A DNA stretch of 64,000 nucleotides from Salinicoccus carnicancri Crm (GTDB lineage Bacteria; Bacillota; Bacilli; Staphylococcales; Salinicoccaceae), in NCBI RefSeq assembly GCF_000330705.1, contig NZ_ANAM01000008.1:620001-684000 (forward strand), written 5' to 3'. Made by a program: the position numbers and the translations under genes. Positions 7,370 to 16,103 of this stretch are shown here, piece by piece; within the stretch, counting starts at the first letter, position 1; each line of letters begins with the position of its first letter. Under the pieces are notes generated by a model. That model did not search any database. It was not told where the DNA came from and saw nothing but the letters and a program-made list of their open reading frames with translations.

Positions 7370-8833
7370 ATGGAAACAAACAATAATCACAAGCCGGATT
7401 ACAGACTGATAGTCATCCTGCTGTCCGGCGCTTTCGTCGCACTTCTGTCCAATACATTCCTGAATGTCGCCCTTCCGTCCATAAAGAATGATTTTGACAT
7501 ATCCACCTCGACTGTACAATGGGTATCCACCGCCTACATGCTTGTAAGCGGCATCGTCATTCCGACCACCGCCTTCCTCATGCAGAGGTTCAGCGCCAGA
7601 AAGCTTTTCATCGCGGCGATGGTCCTGTTCCTGACCGGCACCCTGGTCGCCGGTTTTTCCCCGGTTTTCCCCGTCCTGCTTCTGGGACGTATGATCCAGG
7701 CATCCGGTTCAGCAATCCTCATGCCACTCTTGATGAACGTGATGATCACAAGCTTCCCGCCAGCGCAGCGGGGAACCGCAATGGGGCTGTTCAGCCTGGT
7801 GATGTTCTTTGCACCTGCCATCGGCCCCACACTCTCAGGGTTTGTCGTCCAGCACTATTCATGGCATATGCTTTTCTTCATGATGGCGCCCATACTCCTT
7901 ATCGTACTGTCCATCGGATGGTTCAAGCTACCCGGGACGGACACCCATTATACTACGAAACTGGATATCCCGTCGGTCATCCTCTCCACGCTCGGGTTTG
8001 GAGGCATCCTCTACGGCTTCAGTGCAGCCGGCAACAGCGGCTGGATGCGTGCCGATGTACTGATCGCACTCTTTACCGGCTTTGTTGCGACCTTCTTCTA
8101 TATAAAGAAGCAGACCCGGATGGACAAGCCGATGCTCGACTTCAAAGTATACAAATTCCCGATGTTCATGCTCGCCTCACTGCTTATCGGCACAATGAAC
8201 ATGGCTCTTTTCTCAGGGATGATTCTCATGCCGATATACCTGCAGGACATCCAGGGAATTTCACCGCTGGAGACAGGGATTCTGTTACTGCCCGGTGCAC
8301 TGATCATGGGGTTCATGAGCCCTGTCTCCGGCCGGTTGTTCGATATGTTCGGCCCCAAGGTCCTGGCAATCACCGGGCTGGTGCTGACCGTGTCAACGAC
8401 ATCCTTCTTCAGCCAGCTTGAAGTGGATACCAGCTATACCTTCCTGATCATACTCTACTCCATCAGAGCGTTCGGTATGACACTTGTGATGACGCCCGTC
8501 ATGACGAACGGTATGAACCAGCTGACGCCTGAGCTCACTCCTCACGGCTCATCCATCAACAGCATGCTCAACCAGGTTTCAGGTGCCATCGGAACCGCAC
8601 TGCTCATCACTGTAATGCAGAACAGGATGAACCAGAAACTCTCCAGTGTTGCACCATCGGATACAGCTGCTGTGAACCAGGCCATGCTCGATGGCATCAA
8701 CTTCGCCTTCCTCATTGCGACCCTGCTGCTCGCTGTGGCGCTGATACTCGCGTTCTTCCTGAAACGCGTGGCATCCGACGAAGTCATCGGCAATGATATG
8801 ACCAAGGCAAGACCAATCGAATCGGACGAATGA
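7370..8833 (+). CDS. MFS drug:H+ antiporter, DHA2 (EmrB/QacA) family
   Basis: A 487-residue protein with about 14 membrane segments. The DHA2 signature LSGAFVALLSNTFLNVALPSIKNDF is split over segment 1 and its loop, motif A-like RMIQASGSAILMPLLMN follows near residue 105, and motif C, FFAPAIGPTLSG, lies near residue 145. Known role: proton-driven export of lipophilic drugs or cations. It is the most diverged of three exporters in a row. A hairpin terminator shared with the convergent second exporter follows. The ribosome site (GGGGT) is weak. Confidence 0.85.
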   Translation: METNNNHKPDYRLIVILLSGAFVALLSNTFLNVALPSIKNDFDISTSTVQWVSTAYMLVSGIVIPTTAFLMQRFSARKLFIAAMVLFLTGTLVAGFSPVFPVLLLGRMIQASGSAILMPLLMNVMITSFPPAQRGTAMGLFSLVMFFAPAIGPTLSGFVVQHYSWHMLFFMMAPILLIVLSIGWFKLPGTDTHYTTKLDIPSVILSTLGFGGILYGFSAAGNSGWMRADVLIALFTGFVATFFYIKKQTRMDKPMLDFKVYKFPMFMLASLLIGTMNMALFSGMILMPIYLQDIQGISPLETGILLLPGALIMGFMSPVSGRLFDMFGPKVLAITGLVLTVSTTSFFSQLEVDTSYTFLIILYSIRAFGMTLVMTPVMTNGMNQLTPELTPHGSSINSMLNQVSGAIGTALLITVMQNRMNQKLSSVAPSDTAAVNQAMLDGINFAFLIATLLLAVALILAFFLKRVASDEVIGNDMTKARPIESDE

Positions 8834-8875
8834 AAAAGGGACGGCGGAGCACTGATATGCTCCGCCGTCCCTTTC
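8834..8875. terminator. Bidirectional terminator between convergent DHA2 genes
   Basis: GGGACGGCGGAGCA (8838-8851) pairs with TGCTCCGCCGTCCC (8858-8871) in a perfect 14-bp stem with a 6-base loop. AAAAA precedes it and CTTTC follows. Confidence 0.9.
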
Positions 8876-8877
8876 AT

Positions 8878-10302
8878 CTAATTGTCGTACGCTTCATCAT
8901 ATTCTGTGATGTCGGGATTTTTAAGTCTGAAGGCAAGGAAAAATCCGATCAGGGCAAGCCCGCCCGCGAACATGAATGAAATGTTCACCCCGCGTATCAT
9001 GCCTTCGGCGCCCTGCTCCGGAATCATCGTATTGGTCATGATGGAGACAAGCAGCGCAGTGCCCACGGCACCGGCGACCTGGCGCATCGTATTGTTCATC
9101 GCGGTGCCGTGCGGCACCAGTTTCTTGGTCATCTGATTCAGTCCGGCGGTCGTCACCGGCATCATGACCATGGACACGCCGAGCATCCTGAATGCGTTGA
9201 CTACGGCAAGATATGTGAATGTCGTTTCAGTACCGAGGGTTGTGAACATCAGGGAAGTCACCGCGACGATCCCGAGGCCGATGATGGCAAGCCATCTTGC
9301 TCCGTATTTATCAAAGAGCCGGCCGGTAATCGGGCTCATCACTCCCATGATGATCGCACCCGGGAAGAGCATCATGCCGGATGCCAATGCTGAAAATCCG
9401 AGCATGTTCTGCATCAGGATCGGCAGGATGACCGATCCGCCAATCATGGCCATGAAGACGATCATGCCAAGTGCGGTCGTCAATGTGAAAATCCGGTCCT
9501 TGAACACTGCAAATTCCAATATCGGCTCTTCCAGGCTGTTCTGACGCCTGATGAAGATGAACAGCGCCACTGCACCGATGATGAGCGATATGATGACAGC
9601 CGGGCTCAGCCAGCCGCTGTTGCCGGCGACACTGAATCCATATAGCAGTCCGCCGAAACCGAGTGTCGACAGGATGATAGACAGCACATCAAGTTTCGGA
9701 TTCGTCTGCTCAGTGACATTCCTTAAAATGAAGTAGGCGATTATCAGATCGATGATGACGATCGGAATCAGCATATAGAAGAGCCCGCGCCATGGATAGA
9801 TGTCGATGAACCACCCTGACAGCGTCGGTCCTATGGCCGGGGCAAAGCTGATGACGAGGCCGAACATGCCCATCGCCTTGCCACGCTGATCATGAGGATA
9901 GACGAGGAACAGGATGGTCTGCATCAGCGGCATGATGATGCCGGCGCCCGCCGCCTGCAGCACCCTCCCTGCCATGAGCACCGGGAAGTTCGGCGAGATG
10001 CCGCATGCCAGAGTCCCGACACCGAACAATGACAGCGCTGTAAAAAACAGCGCACGGGTCGAGAATTTACTTATCAGAAAGGCTGTAACAGGTATCATGA
10101 TGCCATTGACCAGCATGAATACGGACTGCAGCCACTGGGCCACATCCGCTTCCAGGTCGAGATCCGCCATGATGTGCGGAATCGCTGTTGCCAGCAGCGT
10201 CTGGTTGAGTATTGCGGCAAATGCGCCGGACAGGAGCACTGCCATCAGCGTAAGACGGCCTTTATCGGACAATTGATCTTTACTTTCAAGTTGTGGAGAC
10301 AT
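8878..10302 (-). CDS. MFS drug:H+ antiporter, DHA2 family (duplicate copy 1)
   Basis: A 474-residue, roughly 14-segment exporter. Segment 1 region AFAAILNQTLLATAIPHIMA and motif C SFAPAIGPTLSGW are typical of the EmrB/LmrB branch. The start at 10302 is supported by GAAGGAA six bases upstream; the ATG at 10326 also opens the frame. It is divergent from a marR gene, with one palindromic operator between them, so MarR-type repression with drug-triggered release is likely. It is far more similar to the exporter at 10881-12284 than to the one at 7370, which indicates a local duplication around the regulator. Confidence 0.87.
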   Translation of the reverse strand: MSPQLESKDQLSDKGRLTLMAVLLSGAFAAILNQTLLATAIPHIMADLDLEADVAQWLQSVFMLVNGIMIPVTAFLISKFSTRALFFTALSLFGVGTLACGISPNFPVLMAGRVLQAAGAGIIMPLMQTILFLVYPHDQRGKAMGMFGLVISFAPAIGPTLSGWFIDIYPWRGLFYMLIPIVIIDLIIAYFILRNVTEQTNPKLDVLSIILSTLGFGGLLYGFSVAGNSGWLSPAVIISLIIGAVALFIFIRRQNSLEEPILEFAVFKDRIFTLTTALGMIVFMAMIGGSVILPILMQNMLGFSALASGMMLFPGAIIMGVMSPITGRLFDKYGARWLAIIGLGIVAVTSLMFTTLGTETTFTYLAVVNAFRMLGVSMVMMPVTTAGLNQMTKKLVPHGTAMNNTMRQVAGAVGTALLVSIMTNTMIPEQGAEGMIRGVNISFMFAGGLALIGFFLAFRLKNPDITEYDEAYDN

Positions 10303-10338
10303 AGAAATTCCTTCTTTCCTAGACATAGAACAAAAATG

Positions 10339-10368
10339 ATTGTATTATACAACTATATTCGATGTCAA
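10339..10368 (-). promoter_or_regulatory. Promoter of DHA2 copy 1
   Basis: On the minus strand TTGACA (10368-10363) and TACAAT (10344-10339) are 18 bases apart. The MarR-type palindrome overlaps the spacer and -10 box. Confidence 0.6.
10340..10352. promoter_or_regulatory. Palindromic MarR-type operator
   Basis: TTGTATTATACAA is a perfect 13-base inverted repeat (TTGTAT, T, ATACAA), the size and form of known MarR-family operators. It lies in the marR/exporter divergent region over the exporter promoter. Confidence 0.7.
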
Positions 10369-10407
10369 TGAAAACAACCCGAAATTTGAAAGGCGTGTGA
10401 TCTGCAC

Positions 10408-10842
10408 ATGGTCAACGATAGATCGCTGGAAAAACTGGAGCTTGAGATTGCCATGATGGTGCGGCGGCTCCGCCACCGATTGCCCGACATAGATGAAAAG
10501 CAGAAACTCCAGCGGGCCAGCTATTTCATCCTGCTCATCCTGGCAGACAAGGGACCGATGGGGGTAAAGGATATCGCAGACCGGCTGCACCTCGATGTTT
10601 CCACAGTCAGCAGGCAGGCCGGCGATCTGCTCAAAAAGGAATTCCTGAAAAAGATTCCCTCTGAAATGGATAAACGGTCCTATAAGTACGAAATGACCTA
10701 TAAAGGGCAGGAAGTGCTCGAAAGCAACCGGGAAAGCCGCGAGGAGCGGTTCCGCAAAATGATTGACCGGTGGGATGCGGGGGAGATTGAAGAATTTGCC
10801 CGTCTGCTGAAAAAATTCAACAGTCTGATCGAGCACGACTGA
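10408..10842 (+). CDS. MarR-family transcriptional regulator
   Basis: A 144-residue winged-helix protein. The helix-turn-helix is GVKDIADRLHLDVSTVSRQAGDLLKKEFLKK (about residues 53-83), the wing carries PSEMDKRSYKYEMTYKGQEV, and dimer helices lie at both ends. It sits between two near-identical DHA2 exporters, divergent from one and convergent with the other, so it probably represses one or both and itself through the palindrome at 10340. The start codon has only a weak ribosome site (AAAGGCG at long spacing), which may keep expression low. Confidence 0.88.
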   Translation: MVNDRSLEKLELEIAMMVRRLRHRLPDIDEKQKLQRASYFILLILADKGPMGVKDIADRLHLDVSTVSRQAGDLLKKEFLKKIPSEMDKRSYKYEMTYKGQEVLESNRESREERFRKMIDRWDAGEIEEFARLLKKFNSLIEHD

Positions 10843-10846
10843 TAAC

Positions 10847-10880
10847 AAAAGCAGCATCCCTGTTCGGGATGCTGCTTTTT
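10847..10880. terminator. Bidirectional terminator
   Basis: AAAAGCAGCATCCC and GGGATGCTGCTTTT pair around TGTTC with a T-run after it. It serves marR and the convergent second exporter copy. Confidence 0.9.
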
Positions 10881-12284
10881 CTAATGCTTCTGCTCTGCCG
10901 GTTTGCGCAGCCTGAACGCGAGGATGAAACCGGCAAATGAAAAGATGCCGGTGAGCACGAATGATATGTTCACTCCATGGATCATGCCTGCGGCTCCCTC
11001 CCCGGGAATCATCGCAATGGTCATGACCGACACGAAAAGTGCCGTTCCGACAGCGCCTGCCACCTGCCGCATCGTGTTGTTCATCGCGGTGCCATGCGGC
11101 ACCAGCCTGTCAGACAGCTGGTTCAGTCCGGCGGTTGTGGATGGCATCATCACCATCGATATACCGAGCATCCGGACTGCATTGACCACCGCAAGATATG
11201 TGAATGTTGTTTCTGTATCAAGCACCGCAAACATGAACGTGGTCACTGTGACGATGCCAAGTCCCGGTATCACCAGCCACCTGGCGCCGAATTTATCGAA
11301 CATCCGCCCGGTGACAGGACTCATGATGCCCATGAGAAGCGCACCCGGCAGCATCATCAATCCGGACTCGAATGCAGTGAAGCCGAGCATGTTCTGCATC
11401 AGGATCGGCAGTATGATGGCACCCCCGATCATCGTCATGAACGCTACCATGCCGATGATCGTGGCAAGGGTGAATATCGGATCTTTGAACACCCTGAATT
11501 CAAGTATCGGCTGTTTGAGCCTGAACTGCCTTCTGATAAACAAAGTCAGCGCCACAGCACCGACAGCAAGTGACGTGATGACCGTCGGATTCAGCCAGCC
11601 GCTGCCGGCGACACTGAATCCGTAGAGCAGGCCGCCGAAACCGAATGTAGACAGGATGATTGAGGTGACATCGAGTTTTGGATTCGTCTGCTCGGTGACA
11701 TTCCTGAGGATGAAATATGCGACGATGAGGTCGATGACGACAATCGGCAATATGATATAGAACAGTCCGCGCCAAGGATAGATTTCAACAAACCAGCCGG
11801 ACAGCGTCGGCCCTATGGCCGGGGCAAAACTGATGACCAGCCCGAAGAAACCCATCGCCGTCCCCCGTTTCTCCCGCGGATAGACCAGGAACAGGATTGT
11901 CTGCATCAGTGGCATGATGATGCCCGCACCTGAAGCCTGCAGTATCCTGCCAAGCATGAGTACCGTAAAGTTCGGTGCAGTGCCGCAGACCAGGGTACCG
12001 ATTCCGAACAGCGTGAGTGCTGTGAAGAAAAGCTTTCTCGTCGTAAATTTACCGATGAGGAATGCCGTGACGGGAATCATGATTCCATTGACCAGCATGA
12101 ATACGGACTGCAGCCACTGGGCCACATCCGCTTCCAGATCGAGATCCGCCATGATGTGCGGGATTGCTGTTGCAAGCAGCGTCTGATTCAGAATGGCGGC
12201 GAATGCACCCGACAGAAGGACCAGCATCAGCGGCAGCTTCTTTATTTCTTTTTGTTCTTCCATTTCCTGTACATGTTGGGTCAT
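10881..12284 (-). CDS. MFS drug:H+ antiporter, DHA2 family (duplicate copy 2)
   Basis: A 467-residue exporter with about 14 membrane segments, nearly superimposable on the copy at 8878-10302. Both share long identical blocks such as ADLDLEADVAQWLQSVFMLV and NPKLDV with IILST. It carries one single-residue deletion relative to its twin (AGSGWL against AGNSGWL). The start at 12284 was chosen because AGGAAA lies about six bases ahead; two upstream ATGs lack ribosome sites. The upstream region does not carry the palindrome seen beside copy 1, so the two copies may be regulated differently. Confidence 0.86.
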   Translation of the reverse strand: MTQHVQEMEEQKEIKKLPLMLVLLSGAFAAILNQTLLATAIPHIMADLDLEADVAQWLQSVFMLVNGIMIPVTAFLIGKFTTRKLFFTALTLFGIGTLVCGTAPNFTVLMLGRILQASGAGIIMPLMQTILFLVYPREKRGTAMGFFGLVISFAPAIGPTLSGWFVEIYPWRGLFYIILPIVVIDLIVAYFILRNVTEQTNPKLDVTSIILSTFGFGGLLYGFSVAGSGWLNPTVITSLAVGAVALTLFIRRQFRLKQPILEFRVFKDPIFTLATIIGMVAFMTMIGGAIILPILMQNMLGFTAFESGLMMLPGALLMGIMSPVTGRMFDKFGARWLVIPGLGIVTVTTFMFAVLDTETTFTYLAVVNAVRMLGISMVMMPSTTAGLNQLSDRLVPHGTAMNNTMRQVAGAVGTALFVSVMTIAMIPGEGAAGMIHGVNISFVLTGIFSFAGFILAFRLRKPAEQKH

Positions 12285-12342
12285 AAGATTTCCTGCTTTC
12301 ATTATCGAAAAAGTACGTCTTTGATCTTCCTGCATATAAGAG

Positions 12343-12373
12343 TGTAAGCGTCCCGCTCCAGGGGACGCTTACA
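12343..12373. terminator. Hairpin between pepT and DHA2 copy 2
   Basis: TGTAAGCGTCCC pairs with GGGGACGCTTACA around a short loop. No good T-run follows on either strand, so it may be a weak terminator for pepT or a processing site. Confidence 0.5.
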
Positions 12374-12377
12374 AATA

Positions 12378-13601
12378 TCATCTGTCTTTGGCGAGCCTGC
12401 TGATTTCAGCGATGACCTTCACTGCTTTTTCCATCACATCGACCGATGCATATTCGAATTTTCCGTGGAAGTTCTCTCCGCCTGTGAACAGGTTCGGTGT
12501 CGGAAGTCCTTTGTACGACAGCTGAGAGCCGTCGGTCCCTCCCCTGACCGGCCGGATGACAGGCTCTATGTCAAGGTTTTGCATCGCCTGTTCTGCACAA
12601 TCGACGATTTCCATCACCGGTTCAATCTTATCCTTCATATTATAGTACTGGTCATGTATTTCAAGCGCGACACGTTCTTCACCGTATTTTTTACCTATCT
12701 CCGCGGCGTTCGCCTCCATCAGACGTTTGCGGGCTTCGAATTTCCCTTTGTCGAAGTCACGGATGATGAAGTCCGTCTTCATTTTTTCAACATCTCCTCC
12801 CATCCGCGTCAGGTGGATGAATCCTTCATAACCCTCTGTACGCTCCGGCGTCTCATCTGCATCGAACATCGTGACGAATTCGGACGCCATGCGGCCCGCA
12901 TTCACCATCTTATCCCTGGCTGTCCCGGGATGCACACTGTTGCCGGTGAATGTCACATGCGCACTTGCGGCATTGAAGCTCTCATACTGGAGTTCACCTT
13001 CCGGGCCGCCGTCCACGGTATAGGCAAAATCGGCACCGAAGCGGTCGACATCGAAGTGATGCGGCCCGCGTCCGATCTCTTCATCCGGCGTGAATGCCAC
13101 ACGTATTTTGCCGTGCTTCATCTCATCATTATTGATCATGTATTCCATCGCTGTCATGATTTCGGCGACGCCGGCTTTATTATCCGCTCCGAGGAGTGTC
13201 GTGCCGTCTGTCGTCATCAGCGTATGGCCTTCGTATTTTTCAAGCTCAGGAAACTCGTTCGGCGACAGTACAATATTCTCATCCCTGTTCAGGATGATGT
13301 CCCCGCCCGCGTACTCGATAATCTGGGGATTGACGCCGGTGCCGGTGAAATCAGTCGACGTATCCACGTGTGCCAGGAAGCCGATGACCGGTGCACCTTC
13401 GATATTCGCCGGCAGTGTCGCCATGAGATATCCTTTGTCATCTGTTTCCACTTCGGCCATACCGAGGTCCTTGAGCTCCTGTTCGAGGAGTCTGATCAGA
13501 TCCCACTGATTGTCAGTGGACGGTGTCGTGTGACTTGCCGCATCCGATTGCGTGTCTATTTTTACATATCTCGTCAGACGTTCAATAAGCGTGTCTTTCA
13601 T
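12378..13601 (-). CDS. pepT: Peptidase T (aminotripeptidase, M20B)
   Basis: A 407-residue zinc tripeptidase. Metal and catalytic motifs are visible in order: [13 protein letters not shown] near residue 75, the [12 protein letters not shown] segment near residue 140 and [22 protein letters not shown] near residue 170, plus the C-terminal [20 protein letters not shown], which is typical of PepT. It removes the N-terminal residue from tripeptides in the cytoplasm. The GGGGGAAATGGG ribosome site is strong. Upstream on the same strand lies a potentially folded RNA stretch (13706-13809). Confidence 0.93.
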   Translation of the reverse strand: MKDTLIERLTRYVKIDTQSDAASHTTPSTDNQWDLIRLLEQELKDLGMAEVETDDKGYLMATLPANIEGAPVIGFLAHVDTSTDFTGTGVNPQIIEYAGGDIILNRDENIVLSPNEFPELEKYEGHTLMTTDGTTLLGADNKAGVAEIMTAMEYMINNDEMKHGKIRVAFTPDEEIGRGPHHFDVDRFGADFAYTVDGGPEGELQYESFNAASAHVTFTGNSVHPGTARDKMVNAGRMASEFVTMFDADETPERTEGYEGFIHLTRMGGDVEKMKTDFIIRDFDKGKFEARKRLMEANAAEIGKKYGEERVALEIHDQYYNMKDKIEPVMEIVDCAEQAMQNLDIEPVIRPVRGGTDGSQLSYKGLPTPNLFTGGENFHGKFEYASVDVMEKAVKVIAEISRLAKDR

Positions 13602-13705
13602 GTCCCATTTCCCCCAAGAATCATTTTAGTTATATTCTACCATACGAATGAGCGGAAATTTATCGATTGGCACATACTGATGGTGGAATGAAGACAACTG
13701 ATGAT

Positions 13706-13809
13706 CGGGGGGATTACACGGAATTTGTAATCAGCACATTCGCAGAGGTGCTTCCCGTTCCGCACACGGGCCTCACAATAAGTACGGGGCTCGTTGTGCC
13801 ATGAAGCAC
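13706..13809 (-). other. Candidate structured RNA upstream of pepT
   Basis: Read on the minus strand, GTGCTTC (from 13809) pairs with GAAGCAC (ending 13748) and encloses two hairpins: CACAA/TTGTG with a 15-base loop, and CCCGT/ACGGG with a 7-base loop. CCGTAC in the first loop can pair with GTGCGG in the second, giving a three-way junction with a loop-loop contact. A second hairpin, GATTACA/TGTAATC (13732-13712), follows and leads into CCCCCC, which could pair with the GGGGG of the pepT ribosome site. I do not recognise a known riboswitch. Whether the region is transcribed with pepT is unproven. Confidence 0.35.
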
Positions 13810-13840
13810 ATTTGATGCCACAGGCCTCTCCCACAATTCA

Positions 13841-13864
13841 AAAAGCAGACCATAAGGTCTGCTC
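13841..13864 (-). terminator. Terminator of the ddl-Nudix-GNAT operon
   Basis: AGCAGACC (13844-13851) and GGTCTGCT (13856-13863) form an 8-bp stem with an ATAA loop, followed on the minus strand by TTTTTG. Confidence 0.8.
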
Positions 13865-13874
13865 CGGCAATGAT

Positions 13875-14387
13875 CTATATACTTTTAATATCTTCCCACC
13901 CGAAAACGAGTTCCGTCAGTCTGTCGCCGCCGATATCCGTTTCTTCCTTGGCGATGACGCGGCCGCCCATCTTTTCGTAGAAGCCGCAGGCATCATTGTC
14001 TTCGAGCGCGATGATGATCATGCTTTCAAAACCGCGTGCGATGAGGTCGGCAACCACCGCTTCAAACAGCTGCCGTCCACCTCCTGTCCCCTGCACCGCC
14101 TCATAAAGGTAGATGGCGTAAAGTTCCCCGTCATATCCGATATGCTCCTCGGAGCGTTCAGGACCGCCGACGGCAAAACCGACAGTGCTGCCCTCCTCAT
14201 CAATAAGCAGGAACGTATTATTCTGTGTAACCACCGATTCCCATACTTCCTGGCGCTTTCTATAATCGAGTGCGGACAGATAATCATCGCTGACTATCCC
14301 CTTATAAGTCGTACGCCAGCTGTCGACCTGCACTCTCGAAATATCTTCAGCATCCGGCACACCTGCAGTTCTGATTTCAAATGACAT
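13875..14387 (-). CDS. GNAT N-acetyltransferase
   Basis: A 170-residue GNAT protein. The N-terminal VPDAEDISRVQVDSWRTTYKG is a common GNAT opening, and IYLYEAVQGTGGGRQLFEAV (about residues 97-116) is motif A, with Q-x-x-G-x-G/A for CoA pyrophosphate. The start at 14387 follows GGGAGGAAGC; the frame is open further upstream, overlapping the Nudix gene, without a ribosome site. It is third in a ddl-Nudix-GNAT operon that ends at the terminator at 13841. The acceptor substrate is unknown. Confidence 0.8.
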   Translation of the reverse strand: MSFEIRTAGVPDAEDISRVQVDSWRTTYKGIVSDDYLSALDYRKRQEVWESVVTQNNTFLLIDEEGSTVGFAVGGPERSEEHIGYDGELYAIYLYEAVQGTGGGRQLFEAVVADLIARGFESMIIIALEDNDACGFYEKMGGRVIAKEETDIGGDRLTELVFGWEDIKSI

Positions 14388-14424
14388 CGTGCTTCCTCCC
14401 TCAACATCTTCATGGATAACCTTA

Positions 14425-14877
14425 CTACAGCAATCTGAGCCTGAATTCCCCTTCTTCTTCATAGTAGTAGAACTCCGACAGCAGTTCGGAGTCGAATACT
14501 TCAAACATCTCCTTGAAATCTTGGGCGAGCTCATAGTCCAAAAGCTCGCTCTTATCAATCCAGAACACTTCGCCTTCATCACTTGAAGTAAGCTGTCCTT
14601 CAAACTCATCCGTCCGGTAGAATAAAACGACATACCTTGCATCATTTTTGTCCTGAAACTGTTTCGTTCCACACAGCTTCAAAGATTTTACAGTAAGACC
14701 CGTTTCCTCATAGACTTCCCGCCTGGCTGATTCAACGAATGACTCCCCCATCTCAACCTTGCCTCCCGGAAAAGTGATGCCGGGCCAGTTGCTGCTCACC
14801 CGGTCCTGCACGAGGATCCTGTTTCCGTCACACACCATACACATATTGGTAAATACCGCACTTTCATAATCTGCCAT
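14425..14877 (-). CDS. Nudix hydrolase, MutT/8-oxo-dGTPase type
   Basis: A 150-residue protein with a complete Nudix box, GKVEMGESFVESARREVYEETGL in pattern (G-x5-E-x7-REUxEExGU), at about residues 39-61. The companion FPGGK precedes it. Members hydrolyse nucleoside diphosphates linked to another group, often oxidised dNTPs. The start at 14877 follows GGTGGGGG; the ddl stop codon is only a few bases upstream, so translation is probably coupled to ddl. The specific substrate is not evident from the sequence. Confidence 0.83.
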   Translation of the reverse strand: MADYESAVFTNMCMVCDGNRILVQDRVSSNWPGITFPGGKVEMGESFVESARREVYEETGLTVKSLKLCGTKQFQDKNDARYVVLFYRTDEFEGQLTSSDEGEVFWIDKSELLDYELAQDFKEMFEVFDSELLSEFYYYEEEGEFRLRLL

Positions 14878-14886
14878 ATCCCCCAC

Positions 14887-15948
14887 CTACATGATGTCCG
14901 TCTTCAGCTGGCGGTCGCGGTTATGCCGCTCAAGCGAGAGTTCGATCAGCCGGTCGAGGAGTTCTGAATATCCGATACCTGATGCTTCGAGCAGCTTCGG
15001 ATACATGCTGATGCTTGTGAAACCCGGCAGTGTATTGATTTCGTTGACGATGACTTCACCGCTTTCCGTGAGGAAGACATCCACCCGGGCCATGCCTTCG
15101 CAGTCGAGTATCTTGAACGCATCGAGTGCTGTCTTCCGGATACGCTGTTCCGCATCATCCTCAAGTTTCGCCGGGATTTCCAGCGCCGCCCCGTTCTCGT
15201 CGATGTATTTCGACTCGTAGCTGTAAAAGTCGGTGTTCGCAATGATTTCCCCGGGCACTGACACAATGGGATGGGCGTTGCCGAGGACGGACACTTCGAT
15301 TTCGCGGCCTTCCACGGCACTTTCGACCATGACTTTGGTGTCGAATTCAAATGCGAATGCCACTGCTTCATAGAAACTTTCTTCATCAGTGACTTTGGAA
15401 ACCCCGACGGAAGAGCCCTGATTCACGGGCTTCACGAACATCGGCAGTCCGAGTTGCCCTTTGACAGTGCCGTAGTCCACATCATGCTTTTCATCATGTC
15501 TGTATAAAACCCAGTCTGCCACCTTTATGCCTTCGAGCTTCAGCAGTTTTTTTGTCATGTCCTTGTCCATGCAGACAGCGGAACTCCGCACGTTGCAGCC
15601 GACATACGGTATATCCGCCATCTCCAGCAGGCCCTGCACACTGCCGTCCTCTCCGGCGGTACCATGCAGGATCGGCAGGATGACATCGAGGGCTTCCATC
15701 CCTTTTGGCGATGACAGCTGTTTCGACGGAATGATCGACAATCCTGTTGCCCCATCACCTGCTTCAAGGCTTCTGATCTCCTCGGACTGGTCGCTGAGCA
15801 GCCACTCCCCTTTCTTTGATATATGTACAAGCTTCACATCGTATTTATCCTCATCCAGGGCGTTCAGGACACTCTTTGCCGAGCGCATCGACACCTCATG
15901 CTCCGTCGACTGTCCGCCGTAGAGTATTCCCACGTTCAATTTTGCCAT
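14887..15948 (-). CDS. ddl: D-alanine--D-alanine ligase
   Basis: A 353-residue ATP-grasp ligase. It opens LNVGILYGGQSTEHEVSM, the classic Ddl start with the catalytic Glu. ATP-binding segments FVKPVNQGSSVGVSKV (near residue 170) and the C-terminal EINTLPGFTSISMYPKL complete the signature. Known role: forms D-Ala-D-Ala for peptidoglycan precursors. AGGAGTGG lies before the ATG. It leads a three-gene unit with a Nudix hydrolase and a GNAT enzyme, and is divergent from an ABC exporter gene. The residue after the omega-loop keeps the Tyr/Lys pattern expected for D-Ala specificity as far as can be judged. Confidence 0.93.
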   Translation of the reverse strand: MAKLNVGILYGGQSTEHEVSMRSAKSVLNALDEDKYDVKLVHISKKGEWLLSDQSEEIRSLEAGDGATGLSIIPSKQLSSPKGMEALDVILPILHGTAGEDGSVQGLLEMADIPYVGCNVRSSAVCMDKDMTKKLLKLEGIKVADWVLYRHDEKHDVDYGTVKGQLGLPMFVKPVNQGSSVGVSKVTDEESFYEAVAFAFEFDTKVMVESAVEGREIEVSVLGNAHPIVSVPGEIIANTDFYSYESKYIDENGAALEIPAKLEDDAEQRIRKTALDAFKILDCEGMARVDVFLTESGEVIVNEINTLPGFTSISMYPKLLEASGIGYSELLDRLIELSLERHNRDRQLKTDIM

Positions 15949-16103
15949 ATCATTCCACTCCTACGTTATGACTGTTTCTGTTTACTTTATAATATCACAC
16001 AGCGCCTCCCGATTCTTTTATTTTCCCCCGCAATCCATCATTTCCATGCTATAATCTTTGATGGATTAAAATTTCATATTTCGAAATAAAAGGAGGGTCA
16101 CCC

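Noticed and set aside
12465-13691. 408-codon open frame on the plus strand opposite pepT
   Set aside because: It is a codon-phase shadow: pepT has all metallopeptidase motifs, while this frame has no recognisable domain and no ribosome site at its start.
13740-13812. SRP RNA-like motif (CGGAACGGGAAGCA)
   Set aside because: Superficial likeness to the SRP domain IV loop; the flanking helix and length of an SRP RNA are missing.
13637-13834. 65-codon Cys-rich minus-strand frame upstream of pepT
   Set aside because: GTG start without a proper ribosome site, and it coincides with the RNA fold at 13706-13809. Cysteine spacing matches no known zinc motif.
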